A stretch of 64,000 nt of DNA from Apus apus (taxonomy: Eukaryota > Chordata > Aves > Apodiformes > Apodidae). The stretch covers positions 178,688,274 to 178,752,273 of the forward strand of contig NC_067282.1 in assembly GCF_020740795.1 (NCBI RefSeq), written 5' to 3'. Every line of letters starts with the position of its first letter. The first letter of the stretch is position 1. The position numbers were made by a program, and so were the translations under genes. Shown here piece after piece: positions 15,258 through 26,216 of the stretch. Below the pieces are notes generated by a model. It saw nothing but the letters and a program-made list of their open reading frames with translations. It made no database searches and had not been told where the DNA came from.

Positions 15258-16497
15258 TGAATCACAGAATCTTAGGGGTTGGAAGGGACTTCAAAAGATT
15301 ATCCAGTCCAACCCCCCTGCCAGGCAGGGTACCCTAGAGCACATCACGCAGGAATGCGTCCGGGTGGGTTTTGAATGTCTCCAGCAAAGGAGACTCCACA
15401 ACCTCTCTGGGCAGCCTGTTCAGGGCTCTGTCACTCTCACAGGAAAGAAGTTTTTTCTGATATTTACATGGAACCTCCTATGTTCCAGTTTGCACCCATT
15501 GTCCCTTGTCCTATCATTGGACATCACTGAAAAAAGCCTGGCTCCATCATCCTGACACTCACCCTTAACATATTTGTAAACATTGATGAGGTCACCCTTC
15601 AGTCTCCGCTTTTCCAAGCTAAAGAGACCCAGCTCCCTCAGCCTTTCCTCATAAGGGAGATGTTCCACTCCATCATCTTTGTGGTTCTGCGCTGGACTCT
15701 TTCAAGCAGTTCCCTGTCCTTCTTGAACTGAGGGGCCCAGAACTGGACACAATATTCCAGATGCGGCCTCACCAAGGCAGAATAGAGGGAGAGGAGAACC
15801 TCTCTTGACCTACTAACCACACCCTTTCTAATACACCCCAGGATGCCATTGGCCTTCTTAGCCACAAGGGCACATTGCTGGCTCATGGTCATCCTCCTGC
15901 CTACCGGGACTCCCAGGTCCCTTTCTCCTACACTGCTCTCCAGAAGGTCAGCCCCCAACCTGTATTGGTACATGGGCTTGTTCTTCCCCAGATGCAAGAC
16001 TTTACATTTCTCCCTGCCCAGCTCTCCATCCTGTCCAGGTCTTATTGAATGGAACCACAGCCTTCTGGTGTGTCAGCCACCCCTTCCAGTTTATTGTCAT
16101 CAGCAGACTTGCTGAGGGTACACTCTGTTCCCTCATCCAGGTTGTTGATGAAGATACTGAACAACACCAGTCCCAGCTGACCCCTGGGGAGAGCCTGAGG
16201 TAGTAAAGACAGAGGCATTCAGTTCTCTGCCTTCTTTATATCCTCTGTCACCAGGGCACCCGCCTCATTCAGCAGTGGGACTATATTGCCTCTAGTGCTA
16301 GTTCTATCTGCAATGTATTTGAAAAAGCCCTTTCCGTTGTCTTTGACCTCACTAGCAAGATTTAGTTCCAAGGAGGCCTTAGCTTTCCTAATCGCCTCCC
16401 TACGTCCTCTAACTACAGTCCTGTATTCCTTCCAAGTGGCCAGCCCCTCCTTCCATGATCCATAGATTCTCTTTTTCCGCTGGAGCTTGCCCAACAG
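15258..16497 (-). mobile_element. CR1 LINE with internal RT deletion, minus strand
   Basis: The 3' end begins with plus-strand GAATCACAGAATCTTAGGGG, a third CR1 subfamily type. Minus-strand reading gives the C-terminal part of ORF2 ([32 protein letters not shown]) and, upstream, RT motif PQGS-type plus FSIFINN. At about 16200 it jumps directly to the inter-domain segment KDNGKGFFKYIADRTSTRG (16219-16494). The N-terminal half of the reverse transcriptase between them is missing, and the peptide reads across the joint as ELNASVFT then TSG.PQGS. Frames elsewhere are broken. Confidence 0.92.
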
Positions 16498-16884
16498 TTG
16501 AATACATCATGTATGTATACATGACTACATCATGTATGAGACATCACAACTAATGCTTCCAAAAGCAGCTCCTGTGCCCATCAGAGATGCCTGGCCCATA
16601 TATTTCAGCTGAGCACCCAAATGTTATGCTTCTTTCCTAACATATCACTTGTGAGCTTCCCTATCATTTTTTCCCACACCTTGACCGGAAGGATCCCTGG
16701 AAGATCTTGCACTGCAGCACATTTAAGTTACCACAGAAGTTTAAGAATCTAACGAAATGCATCTGGCAATGTCAGTTTTTGCTTCCTATTCGGTTGGTTA
16801 TTTCTCTGCTACCTCTTGAGCAACTGCGAGGAAAGAAGTGAGCAGTACAAGCTGTATTTGGTCCAAACTATATGTCCTACATTG

Positions 16885-17060
16885 AAACAGGCCGCCCAGG
16901 GAGGTGGTAGAGGCACCAGCCCTGGAAGTGGTCAAACAACAGGTAGACATGGTGTTTCAGGAGATGGTTTAGCCGTTAGGGGTTTTAGGGCAGATGGTTG
17001 GGCTTGATGATCTTGAAGGTCTTTTCCAACCTTGATGATGATTCTATGATTCTATTATTC
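16885..17060 (+). mobile_element. CR1 3' end fragment, plus strand
   Basis: This starts at CAGGCCGCCCAGGGAGGTGG, the conserved CR1 3' UTR opening, and runs to GATGATTCTATGATTCTATT, the 3'-terminal repeat, in the sense orientation. It is only about 175 bp, an extreme 5' truncation. It lies head to head with the CR1 at 15258-16497, 390 bp away. Confidence 0.9.
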
Positions 17061-17204
17061 CTATATGTCTAGAACTGGTTTTAATCTGGAGAGGAAGAGT
17101 TCTGCTCTGAGATGCTGCAAGCTCTCCTTGCTAATAATGCATGTGACCACCAAAGGAAATGCACACAGACCATTCATACAGTCACTCCTCATAAGACTTG
17201 TGTT

Positions 17205-17400
17205 TTAGACCCCTCAGCAGCTTCATTACACTTTTTTGGACACTCTCCATGACCTCAATATGAGTTATTTCTTCCTTGCCTCCAAGAAGATATGGGCTCA
17301 CTGTGCAGTACTCTGCACCAACCAGACTGCTTTCCCATCTCAGTAGTTCAGAATAGATCATCTGAGGGAAAGCTCACTAGTCACACTCGGCAATGTGCTT
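17205..17400 (-). mobile_element. old CR1 remnant, minus strand
   Basis: CCCCTCAGCAGCTTCATTAC, then TTGGACACTCTCCATGACC and TGTGCAGTACTC, follow the usual reverse-strand order of the CR1 ORF2 C-terminus, but with heavy divergence. No 3' repeat or intact frame remains. Confidence 0.55.
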
Positions 17401-19740
17401 AACCATTTATGCCTGGGCAGAGAGCAGCCTGCCTGCAATGAGCTATTTAGAGATACCTACAGTCAGATCACAGCTTCTGCAGGAGTCTTCATGCCAGGAG
17501 CAGGAATTATAGCATAAGTAATAAACAGCTTTGCCATTGATACCAAATAGGAGAAATAATATCATGGAAACATCAAGATGGGTATTTGAAAGCTGATTGC
17601 AATTTTTATTGATGCAGTCAGAGAGGTTCTCCCTGAAATCTTCAGCGTCTGTAGCACTGGATGAGCTCCCATTCTTTTAGAAGAGAAAACCATTCAATAG
17701 ACATTGGAGGGTCAGGAGTGTGACTTTTCTGCTCCTGCAGACACTTTTCTCTAGATTCGCCAAGGCAAAGCTCTATCTTCTTGACTGCCAGCATCAGCCT
17801 ACCTGGCATCAGTTTGTTTTGGGACACAACTTGCTTGCCACTTATGTAATGTTAATAAATTACATAATCCTATATTTTTTATTTGCATATGAGTAAAAAT
17901 CTACACAAATACACCTTTGTGCTAAACGGAAGTATGAAAAGCCAAATGCAGTTTCCATAATGTCAAACTGAATGGCAGTGCTTGTGGAAAACGAACGTTT
18001 AAAAGAACCTAACTATTAAAGAACTGGGGACCTAGAAAGGAAGCTCTTGTCATTATAGCTATAATGGAGGCAAAATATTTTAAATAAAGAAACAAGGTAG
18101 ATATTGAAGGGGAACTGCAAGTTTTTATTATGCATGTAATTAAGAGTAACATGGAATTCTATTCCAAAATACTGTTTCTTCTCGTGTACTGAAAAGACTG
18201 GATAATGTTGGCCTATATTCAATATAGTTCTCAGGTGCTTAGAACAAGAATTAGGTGGAGCTGAGATATGTAAAGCCAGAAGTTGTAATCCAGGGACTCA
18301 TGATGGCTTTTCATTGTAAGGCAGGGTCCACAGCATTTCCCAAGGTATGGTCTCCTGGTCATCACCATCAGAAGACCTGAATCATACCTGATGTTCCTTC
18401 TTCTCATTGACCCCTGAGAAGGAAAGACAGATGTGCAAAGCAGTGGTGGGGTAAACCAGACTTCTCCAACCTGGCATGTCAACAGGGAGCTCTCTGGGTT
18501 TAAGACTCTTGGCACCTCTTCTCTACTGTGTATACTCAACCATGGCTTCTACCTAATTCTGGATTTATTTAGACTTACCAGGTGCCGTTCTGATCAAAAG
18601 AGAGATTACACTGTATTCAGTGGGTTTCTGAGGTGTCATTCTGAAATAGCTCATTTTCCATTGTGTTGGATAGCATGCACTGAAGCCTTAGTCAGGTCTC
18701 TGGGTTGCACTCCCAGCTGGTGAGCACCTGCACCCTACACTGGGTCAAGCCCGGTGGACTGCGAAGGAAGCTTCACCACAACAATATGACTGGCTTAAAT
18801 ATCCCACAGATCAAATAAGCATGAAAATTGTGATGTCTAGTTCACAGCAAAAAATGTAGATTTGTATCCACATACTAGAACATGGTTTAGCATTGATTTA
18901 TTAAATATACAATTAATAAGATTACAGTTCTAATAAGTCTAATGTATATTGAATGTGTAAGTTCTTGAATTTTGTAGTATTGAAGTCACATGGCAAGCCA
19001 TCCTATTGCCTTAGGTGTTATCAGACAACGCGTTTCTGAAAATCAGAATGTTTGCTTCTAACTTGATATGCCTACACTAAAAGATGATGTACAGCTACAG
19101 GTGTAAGTCTGTCTAGATCAGCTAGTCTAAAAGGTCAGCACTGAAGTTGCTAGTGTTGAGTTTCTTGCACTTTATGTCTTGCAATGTTTGATAATTTCAA
19201 GATAATAGCAGCTTATTTAATTTCTTTTTACCAAATTATATATAACATAATCAATAAAACAATGTATTACTGTATGTGCAGTTTACCCTGCATGTTAGCA
19301 TAAGATTGAAGGCAAGTGTCCAGGCTCCAGGACAGAGGTGGCTCAGTTGATTGCTAATGGTCACATGAAAGGGTGTATTTGAAACATGGAAGTAGAATCC
19401 CAGCAAAGTGGGCTGAAAGCACATCCTGGCCACACTATCCAAACACACTGCACTTACAGCAGCCTGCCCACCTCGCCTGCAAAGCTAATAGAGGCACTGT
19501 CTGTGCCCCTGGGAACACAGCCTTCTTCTATCAGCTTGCTGTTACTGATGCTGTTGTTATTACTGAAGAGGGGGATAAATTAAAAGCCTGATCTGGGCTT
19601 ATGCCCTTTCCTGGAGTGTAGCATGTCTTAAAGAACAGTGATGTGCTGGTCACAAGATCAATCTGAACTTAGAAGAATAAAATTTACCTATTTCTGAATC
19701 TCTTGCCTGCCATGGAACAAAGCAGACACATTCTTGCTTG

Positions 19741-19793
19741 CCTTTTCTTTCTCTTTTCCATCTCTCTCTCTCTTCCATTCTTCCTGCTGCTTT
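19741..19793. repeat. polypyrimidine tract
   Basis: A C/T-only-rich stretch including a TCTCTCTCTCTC core. Confidence 0.7.
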
Positions 19794-22700
19794 TTCAAGC
19801 TTTATTAATAAATTGGCCATAATTATACAAAAATACTGCATTATATACAAAGATTATACATAAGAATTGCATCACAGAATTCTGTAAAGGCGTTCTAGTT
19901 AGTACTTTGAAGATACAAATACCTTGCTATGGATAAACCTGTAGTTTATCAACCAGTATTTCTCTTTCACACATAATCTCTTATAAAAGCCTTCTCCCCC
20001 ATAACATGAAACTGTAATGGGTATAAGCCAAGCCTCCCTTTGACTACTGGTTCATTTCACATAGATTTGCCTTGTTCCAAGGATGGTCAAAGCATTGGTA
20101 ACTGCCTCAAACCATTCAACAGCCTAGATCATTCAAGGAGGTAAGAAAACTACATGAGAGTTCTCCTACCCTTGTCGTCAGTCAGTCATGGATCTTGGCT
20201 CACCCATACACAGAGGGACAGACAAGCATGTAGCTTATCTGAAGAAACAGGGAGTTTCTGAGGAGTTTAACCAGGACTTTTCCCCAAACAGGTCACTGTC
20301 GTATTTAAAGAGTTACGGCTGCTCCTAATTGTTCCTGATTGCCCTGGGAGTAGAAGGTATTCCTCCCTAACAGAGCAGCCTTAACTAGTAAGCAGGCTCT
20401 TTTGCTATTTATCCCTTAGCAGGTCTCATTCCCCCTACAGAGACAACAGGGAAGTATGGCAGTATGGAGCAGTCTCCTGTCTTCCCCTGGAGAAAGCAGT
20501 GGCAGGAGTACAAGGGGTTGGCACACTTGGTACAGTAAAAAAAAAAGATTCCCTGGTGGAGAGAAGAAATTTCCACCTAAATACTGCCTGGATAGTGGCT
20601 TGTGTGAGTCTGCATGTCCTATGACCTCCCTGCTGTCACACATATGTGAGGCATGGTCATGCTCTGTGGTCCCTGGGAAACTGTATGTCCTCTTGCAGCT
20701 AGGTACGCTAATAAATTAAAGAAGCTCCTGGATGGCTCTGAACTGTACTAGACAAAACAGGGATTGCAGGAGCATAAGTATTTACAGATAGTTTTATATT
20801 TCTGTACTAATAACCACAGGCTGACACGTGCTCTTCTTTTCTCCCAATGTACATAACTCCATATCATTAAGGACTGACCTGAGCAAATGGCCAAAGAGGG
20901 TTTATGGCTCCAGCTGGTAGCTGTCCCTACCTGGAAGGCTATAGCATCTTGAGAAGGAGCCTGCATTTCTGGTCCTCAGAGCTATGGTCTAATCTTGTAT
21001 CATTAACTAATAAGGTCAAGGGCAAGATATTCTCCAGTATAATTCCATTAAGTGGTAATTGATAAGTTATGAAAAGAAGTTAGCATACACTTTACTTCTT
21101 ACTACTTTATATAGCTAATACCATATTTGTGTTATCTATACAACCTACTCACAACGTATTAAATTTTCACATCTCTAGAGAAGGCTGTTCAGAAACTTTC
21201 CAATTAGCCATTCTGTTTATTACTACTTCTCTGTTCACTCATTAAATCTAGTTCTCACCTTTCCACCCACATGTCCTAGTGCCACCCACTCACGTATGCA
21301 CACACACGTCTCATACGTACCACCAAGTCATACATATCTCACTCATTAAATGACTCAGCTCGCCTAGTTCATACCTGCTCAGAACACAGAAATTATCAGT
21401 TCCTCTCAGCCTACCCACCCTGTTTCACAAATAATGTCCTCGGTCAAGCATATGTAGCTTTTGGTAAAAAATTTTCCCCTGACACAAAAAGAATACCAGA
21501 GCTCTGGACTACCACCTCAGCTCTGAATCCCCAGCAACACCAACACCTTCTAGATCAGCAAATCACAGTGGGCTCAGCCATTAAAGACTCTACACCTTTT
21601 CCTAGGATACCCTCATGACTAGAACAATTCTCCAGTCCCTCTTTGTGAGGCACTGGTGTAGGCCTGGAAGAGCAACTTTGCAGACTAAGGAAGAAGTTGA
21701 CCTCACTGAGGAGACATGAAGGTCTTGGTGTCAGTTTTGTATCTTTTCCAACTGAATTTCACATAAAATGCACAAGTTGTTCTTGGAACAATTATCGTAT
21801 CAAAATATCCCCTCTTAAATGAATGTCCTAATGCATGCTTTAGGGGGTTAAACTTTTCCTTACTCCAGTTCTAAAACTCCAGAATTGTTGTCTGCAAAGT
21901 GTCCTGTTTCTGAACGCAGCAGCTTAGGTACCTCAGTGCACAAGAGAGCTGTGGGATATGAAACCTGATCTCATAAAAACGTGTCCCTGCCACCTAGCAT
22001 TGGGTATCTGATCCCTCTGACAGAGCAAGTGTACAAGACCCAACTCTGCCATCATTGTTTCCTATTAGATAACTTTGGCAGCTCCCTATTCATCTTGCTG
22101 TCTATTTTGATTCTCATTCATAGATTCAATGACTAGAGAGCTGAGGTGTTTCACTGAAGGGTGCAGGTACCACTAGGCACCTAGTGACTCCAAGTATTAC
22201 CATAATAACCTTCTTTTAGGGATCTAGTTCATACTCCATCCTCCTTATTTTTCATTTCCAATACTAAATTGACCTTTAAAGCCTGTAGCTTTTTCTGTAG
22301 CCTATGTACTCTCAAGCCAAAAGTCACTAATGGATAAAACCTAACGAGCAATTAACCATAAGTAACACAAGCAATATTTTTCCCACTGTTGAGTGTTATC
22401 AGAATTGAGCCTTTCAGGACTGTGAGCCTACCACATAGGATCACACCTTCTTTCTGTTGCATAGGCTAAGGAAATAACTAGAAACTACTAGAAATTAAAG
22501 TATTAACTAGAAATCTGCTACTGAGGTCAAGTAGCCAAACTAATATTATTCCCTGAAACAGGTAAAAACCAAATATTTTGTAAATGTTACAAAGGTGTTG
22601 TTTTCATACTACAAAATAAAAAAAGAGGATTTTCAAAAGATAGCTTATCAAATTATAAATAAAACAGATAAAATTACTTGCTTTGTTGTTTTAAGTACAT

Positions 22701-25354
22701 AAGTACTTAAAAGTTCAGGCACCTGTGCTTACAGATCAGTCTAGAGCTCTGTTTTGCAATCATAAGGTACGATACGCTGACTAAATATCTTAAATATAGA
22801 ACATGAAATCCCATTCCAAACCTGAGAAATGCTAACAGTATTCCACTTGTATGTAGATGAAATATGCTTATTCTAACATTCAAATATTTACCCTAAATTC
22901 CAACTCTGAATGACTGTACGTGCTAAAATGGCACAGCCAGATGTTTAACTTGTTGGACACAGAAATACAGCTGTTTCAAGCTACTTTTGTGTAGAGACGG
23001 AAGTAATTTAGCTAAATTTCAGCTGATATTTAACATTTGGTTTAAATATATTATGACACACACCAATAGCTCACTAATTTTTAATTAATGTCTGTATTAA
23101 TAGATGCTCTCTATTTATCCCCTGTATTATTTTTGCAGGTCATATTGACTCCCCTGGGTTCTCCATATCATTTTTCTGCTGTTCTTCAGAGACTGATTCA
23201 GTCCAATGACTTTCTTCTACCCATGTTCCTGGGCCAATCAATTATCCCTGACCCCTTTTCTTACTCTCCAACCAGCTGAGCTGAATTTTGATAACCCACA
23301 AAATATTTTGGGTTAAAACAAATCAGAGAAACCACTTTCAACTTGCACAATCCATTAATAAAAAATGCAACCAAGCTTTTCCACGTCAGTGGAGGCTGAA
23401 CTGCTCAGCTCTGCTTGCAGTAAGGCTATAGCCAAGATACAGAAAGCGATTTATCTACTCAGATGCTTAAACATTTGGGATGCATCTGATTTAGATTTAT
23501 CTAAGTAATAAACTTTACATGCTTCTTTTAGGACAAAAGCTCTGAGAGAAGAAAATTCTTGTGGGATGTGAGCTGCAAATGCAAGTCTCTGACTTCCGAT
23601 GGAAAGCAAAGTAGCTGCTACTTTGAACAGAAAACCACTTTCAACATCACTCAGTTGAGAAAGTAGGAACGCACATATGCAAAGAGGTACTTTCAAACCC
23701 AGGGAACTAGAATCCTCCTGAAAACAATAGTAGTCCAGTAGTTAAAGAACATCCTGCTGGATTCAAGGCTCAGGTGTAGTAAAGCTGAAGGTATTAAAGC
23801 ATGAATAGTTTAGTGAATAGAGCATTTACCTAACAAGACAGTTCAGAAACCTGGGTTTTGGACCTTGCTCTGAATTTTATGAATTTTGCTGTAAAGAGTA
23901 AATTAGATTGAAGAAGGCTTTGAGCTGGGAACTGCATCTAAAAATTCTTCTTTCTTGGTGGTTTTAGCTGTTAGCCAAAAAACTGTCTTATGTGGATATT
24001 CTCTCTAGCCCCAGGAGTCTGGTACTTGACTGCACAGTGACAATATCAGTAGGATATTTGTGGGGTGCTTTCTTCACCTTTTTAAACCTCTACTTGAGGA
24101 CCTCGATCTTGTCAGAATATATTAGACTCTACTCAAGAGCTCCCAGTAGGAGGTAAAGCAATACCTGATGTCTCTATCACAGTGAGGCTGAAATTCTGAA
24201 TCACTTAGACCAGGTACTTGTCACACTGCAGAAGATGAATGACCAAAAGTAAGATAATTTCACACTTTTTTAAAAAAGTGCCTATAAGTGTAATGAAAAA
24301 AGTTAGGTTTTTTCAGCATTTGTGGCCTCTAGGTAAAGAAGGGTTTGTAATCATTATTTTGGACTTACATGGAATCAGCATCAGTCCTGCTTTAAGTCTA
24401 AGCCTAAGCTTTTTATTTTATCTAGCTCCTAATGCTTATTGAATTAATTTTTTTATCTCAATGGGCATTTAGCTCCTATATACCTTTGAACACCTGGACC
24501 AGAATTACAGCCTTCCATGTCACTCCTTAATGCCTCTAGCCCATCACTGTAACTTCTTCATGAACTGCTGTAAAAAGTTGTGTATATATCCAGTCATCAG
24601 CACACACATCAGCTATAGATCACCCACACTTTTTCTCACCCGACTGAATACTCTCCTCCCACAATATTCCGATGTTTTCCCCCCTGGAGAACAGGAATTT
24701 CAAAGTGCTTCCTGTAGCAGAGTCTGCTAACATTCTGAAGCATGCAAAAACTTTTAAATGCACTTTAAAAATATTTATTTGAGAGCTACGCTAATAACTA
24801 AATAACTTCACTATTTTGTAGCTTCAGCCTTATACTGCAACCAAGCCTTTCACAGCTGAAGTGTTATTTCACAGTTGCAGTGAGTAGAGGGAAACAAACA
24901 CAGCTTAAAAACAACTCTTTTTCCTTCATAAATTCTAGGGCTCCAATAACAGTATGTAGCCTTGGTGCTTCTTTTAACATGCTACCTATGGCAGCATTTG
25001 TGACCATCATCCAGAAAATGGCTGAAACACAACATAATCTGTCCATCCTACTCTTTCCAGAAGAACTTATTGTGCAACCCTTCATGGGAGATCCATGATG
25101 TTGGAGCAGCAGAGCCACCAGCATGCCTGCCCCGTGAGATTCCTGATGCAATGGATCAGTCTGGGCTCTCCCTGGGGCCAGTTAGCAGGCTTTTCTGCCT
25201 CACCCATACTACACAAAGCAGCCTCAGTGAAAGCCAGGACTATGCCCTGTGTTTTTCTCTTGGTGTTTGATTGGCTCTGGATAAGAAGCCATAGAAAAGA
25301 GCAATAAACTTAATACCGACATGTTCAACACAGTCACAGAACTCCTTTGTAAAA

Positions 25355-25360
25355 TTTATT
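25355..25360 (-). terminator. PPP1R3A: candidate poly(A) signal for PPP1R3A
   Basis: TTTATT on the plus strand reads AATAAA on the gene strand, about 860 bp beyond the PPP1R3A stop codon. It would imply an AT-rich 3' UTR of roughly 0.9 kb. Other variants lie nearby, so the true site is not settled by sequence alone. Confidence 0.3.
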
Positions 25361-26216
25361 TAAATTCATTTAATGCTTTGTACATATGCTCAAGCAACAC
25401 TGATGAAAAAATGTCATTCAAAGGCTTAACCTGGAATAACATGTATCTCAGTGAAATCCTCAGTCGTGTAATACAGTCCTCATTTACAAAACCCAAAAAA
25501 ATTAATTGTGCATGTGAGTGAATGTAATAGGCCTGTGGCCTTCAATCTCTTCACAGTGGGAACAGCACACCTATTCTGCTACACAGTTGAATTCTTAAAG
25601 TTGCATGATGTTACTGAAGTCAAAGCCTTAATTTTTTCTACCATGGGTATCACTGGAGCTCTAGGTGGCAATTAAATAAAAACTTGGAAAAAAAGTGTTA
25701 ACCTGTCAACAGATGTCATATTTCTTAGAGCATTGGCTAATTACAGTAGCAGACTATCAACTACAATGTCAGTATATAAATACTGAGTTAGTTTTTATAC
25801 CATTCCTTATGTTGTTATGTACTACACAAAACCTTAGAAAAAAACTCCCCGAAAAAAAAAATCAAAGCTTTACTGCAAAAGAAATCTATGCAAGAAAATA
25901 GTGGGTTTAAGTATTAAAGAGATATGAAGCATTGCTTCTTCATATCTTGCTAAGGAGCAACAGCTGTACTTCATTTTAACTTGATGTGCTTCAGAACTCA
26001 TATTCATGTAGGTATTTAATGATCCAAACATAATGGTCCTGGATAGTATAATTGCTTATATGAAGGCTCAACTTCATATGTAATCTTTTAAAAAAAGATA
26101 CTTCAGTGGAAAACTTGCTTTGGTTCTAGTAATGAATAAGCTCTTTAACAGTGAAAATGCTTTGGAGAAGTTGGAGAGTATTGACCACAGATTTTGAGCA
26201 CAGTTGGCAATTAATG

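Larger units (their letters stand above)
17401..26216. other. intergenic, including the probable PPP1R3A 3' UTR at its right end
   Basis: About 0.86 kb next to the stop codon (25355-26216) may be PPP1R3A 3' UTR. The rest is AT-rich with a polypyrimidine tract at 19741-19793. A cluster of overlapping short open frames at 24864-25307 could not be tied to any family. Confidence 0.5.

Noticed and set aside
15843-16115. 90-codon plus-strand open frame
   Set aside because: Antisense to the CR1 element at 15258-16497.
24864-25307. Cluster of overlapping open frames on both strands
   Set aside because: Several frames of 65-95 codons overlap, but none resembles a known protein or has splice sites. 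It could be an unrecognised old repeat.
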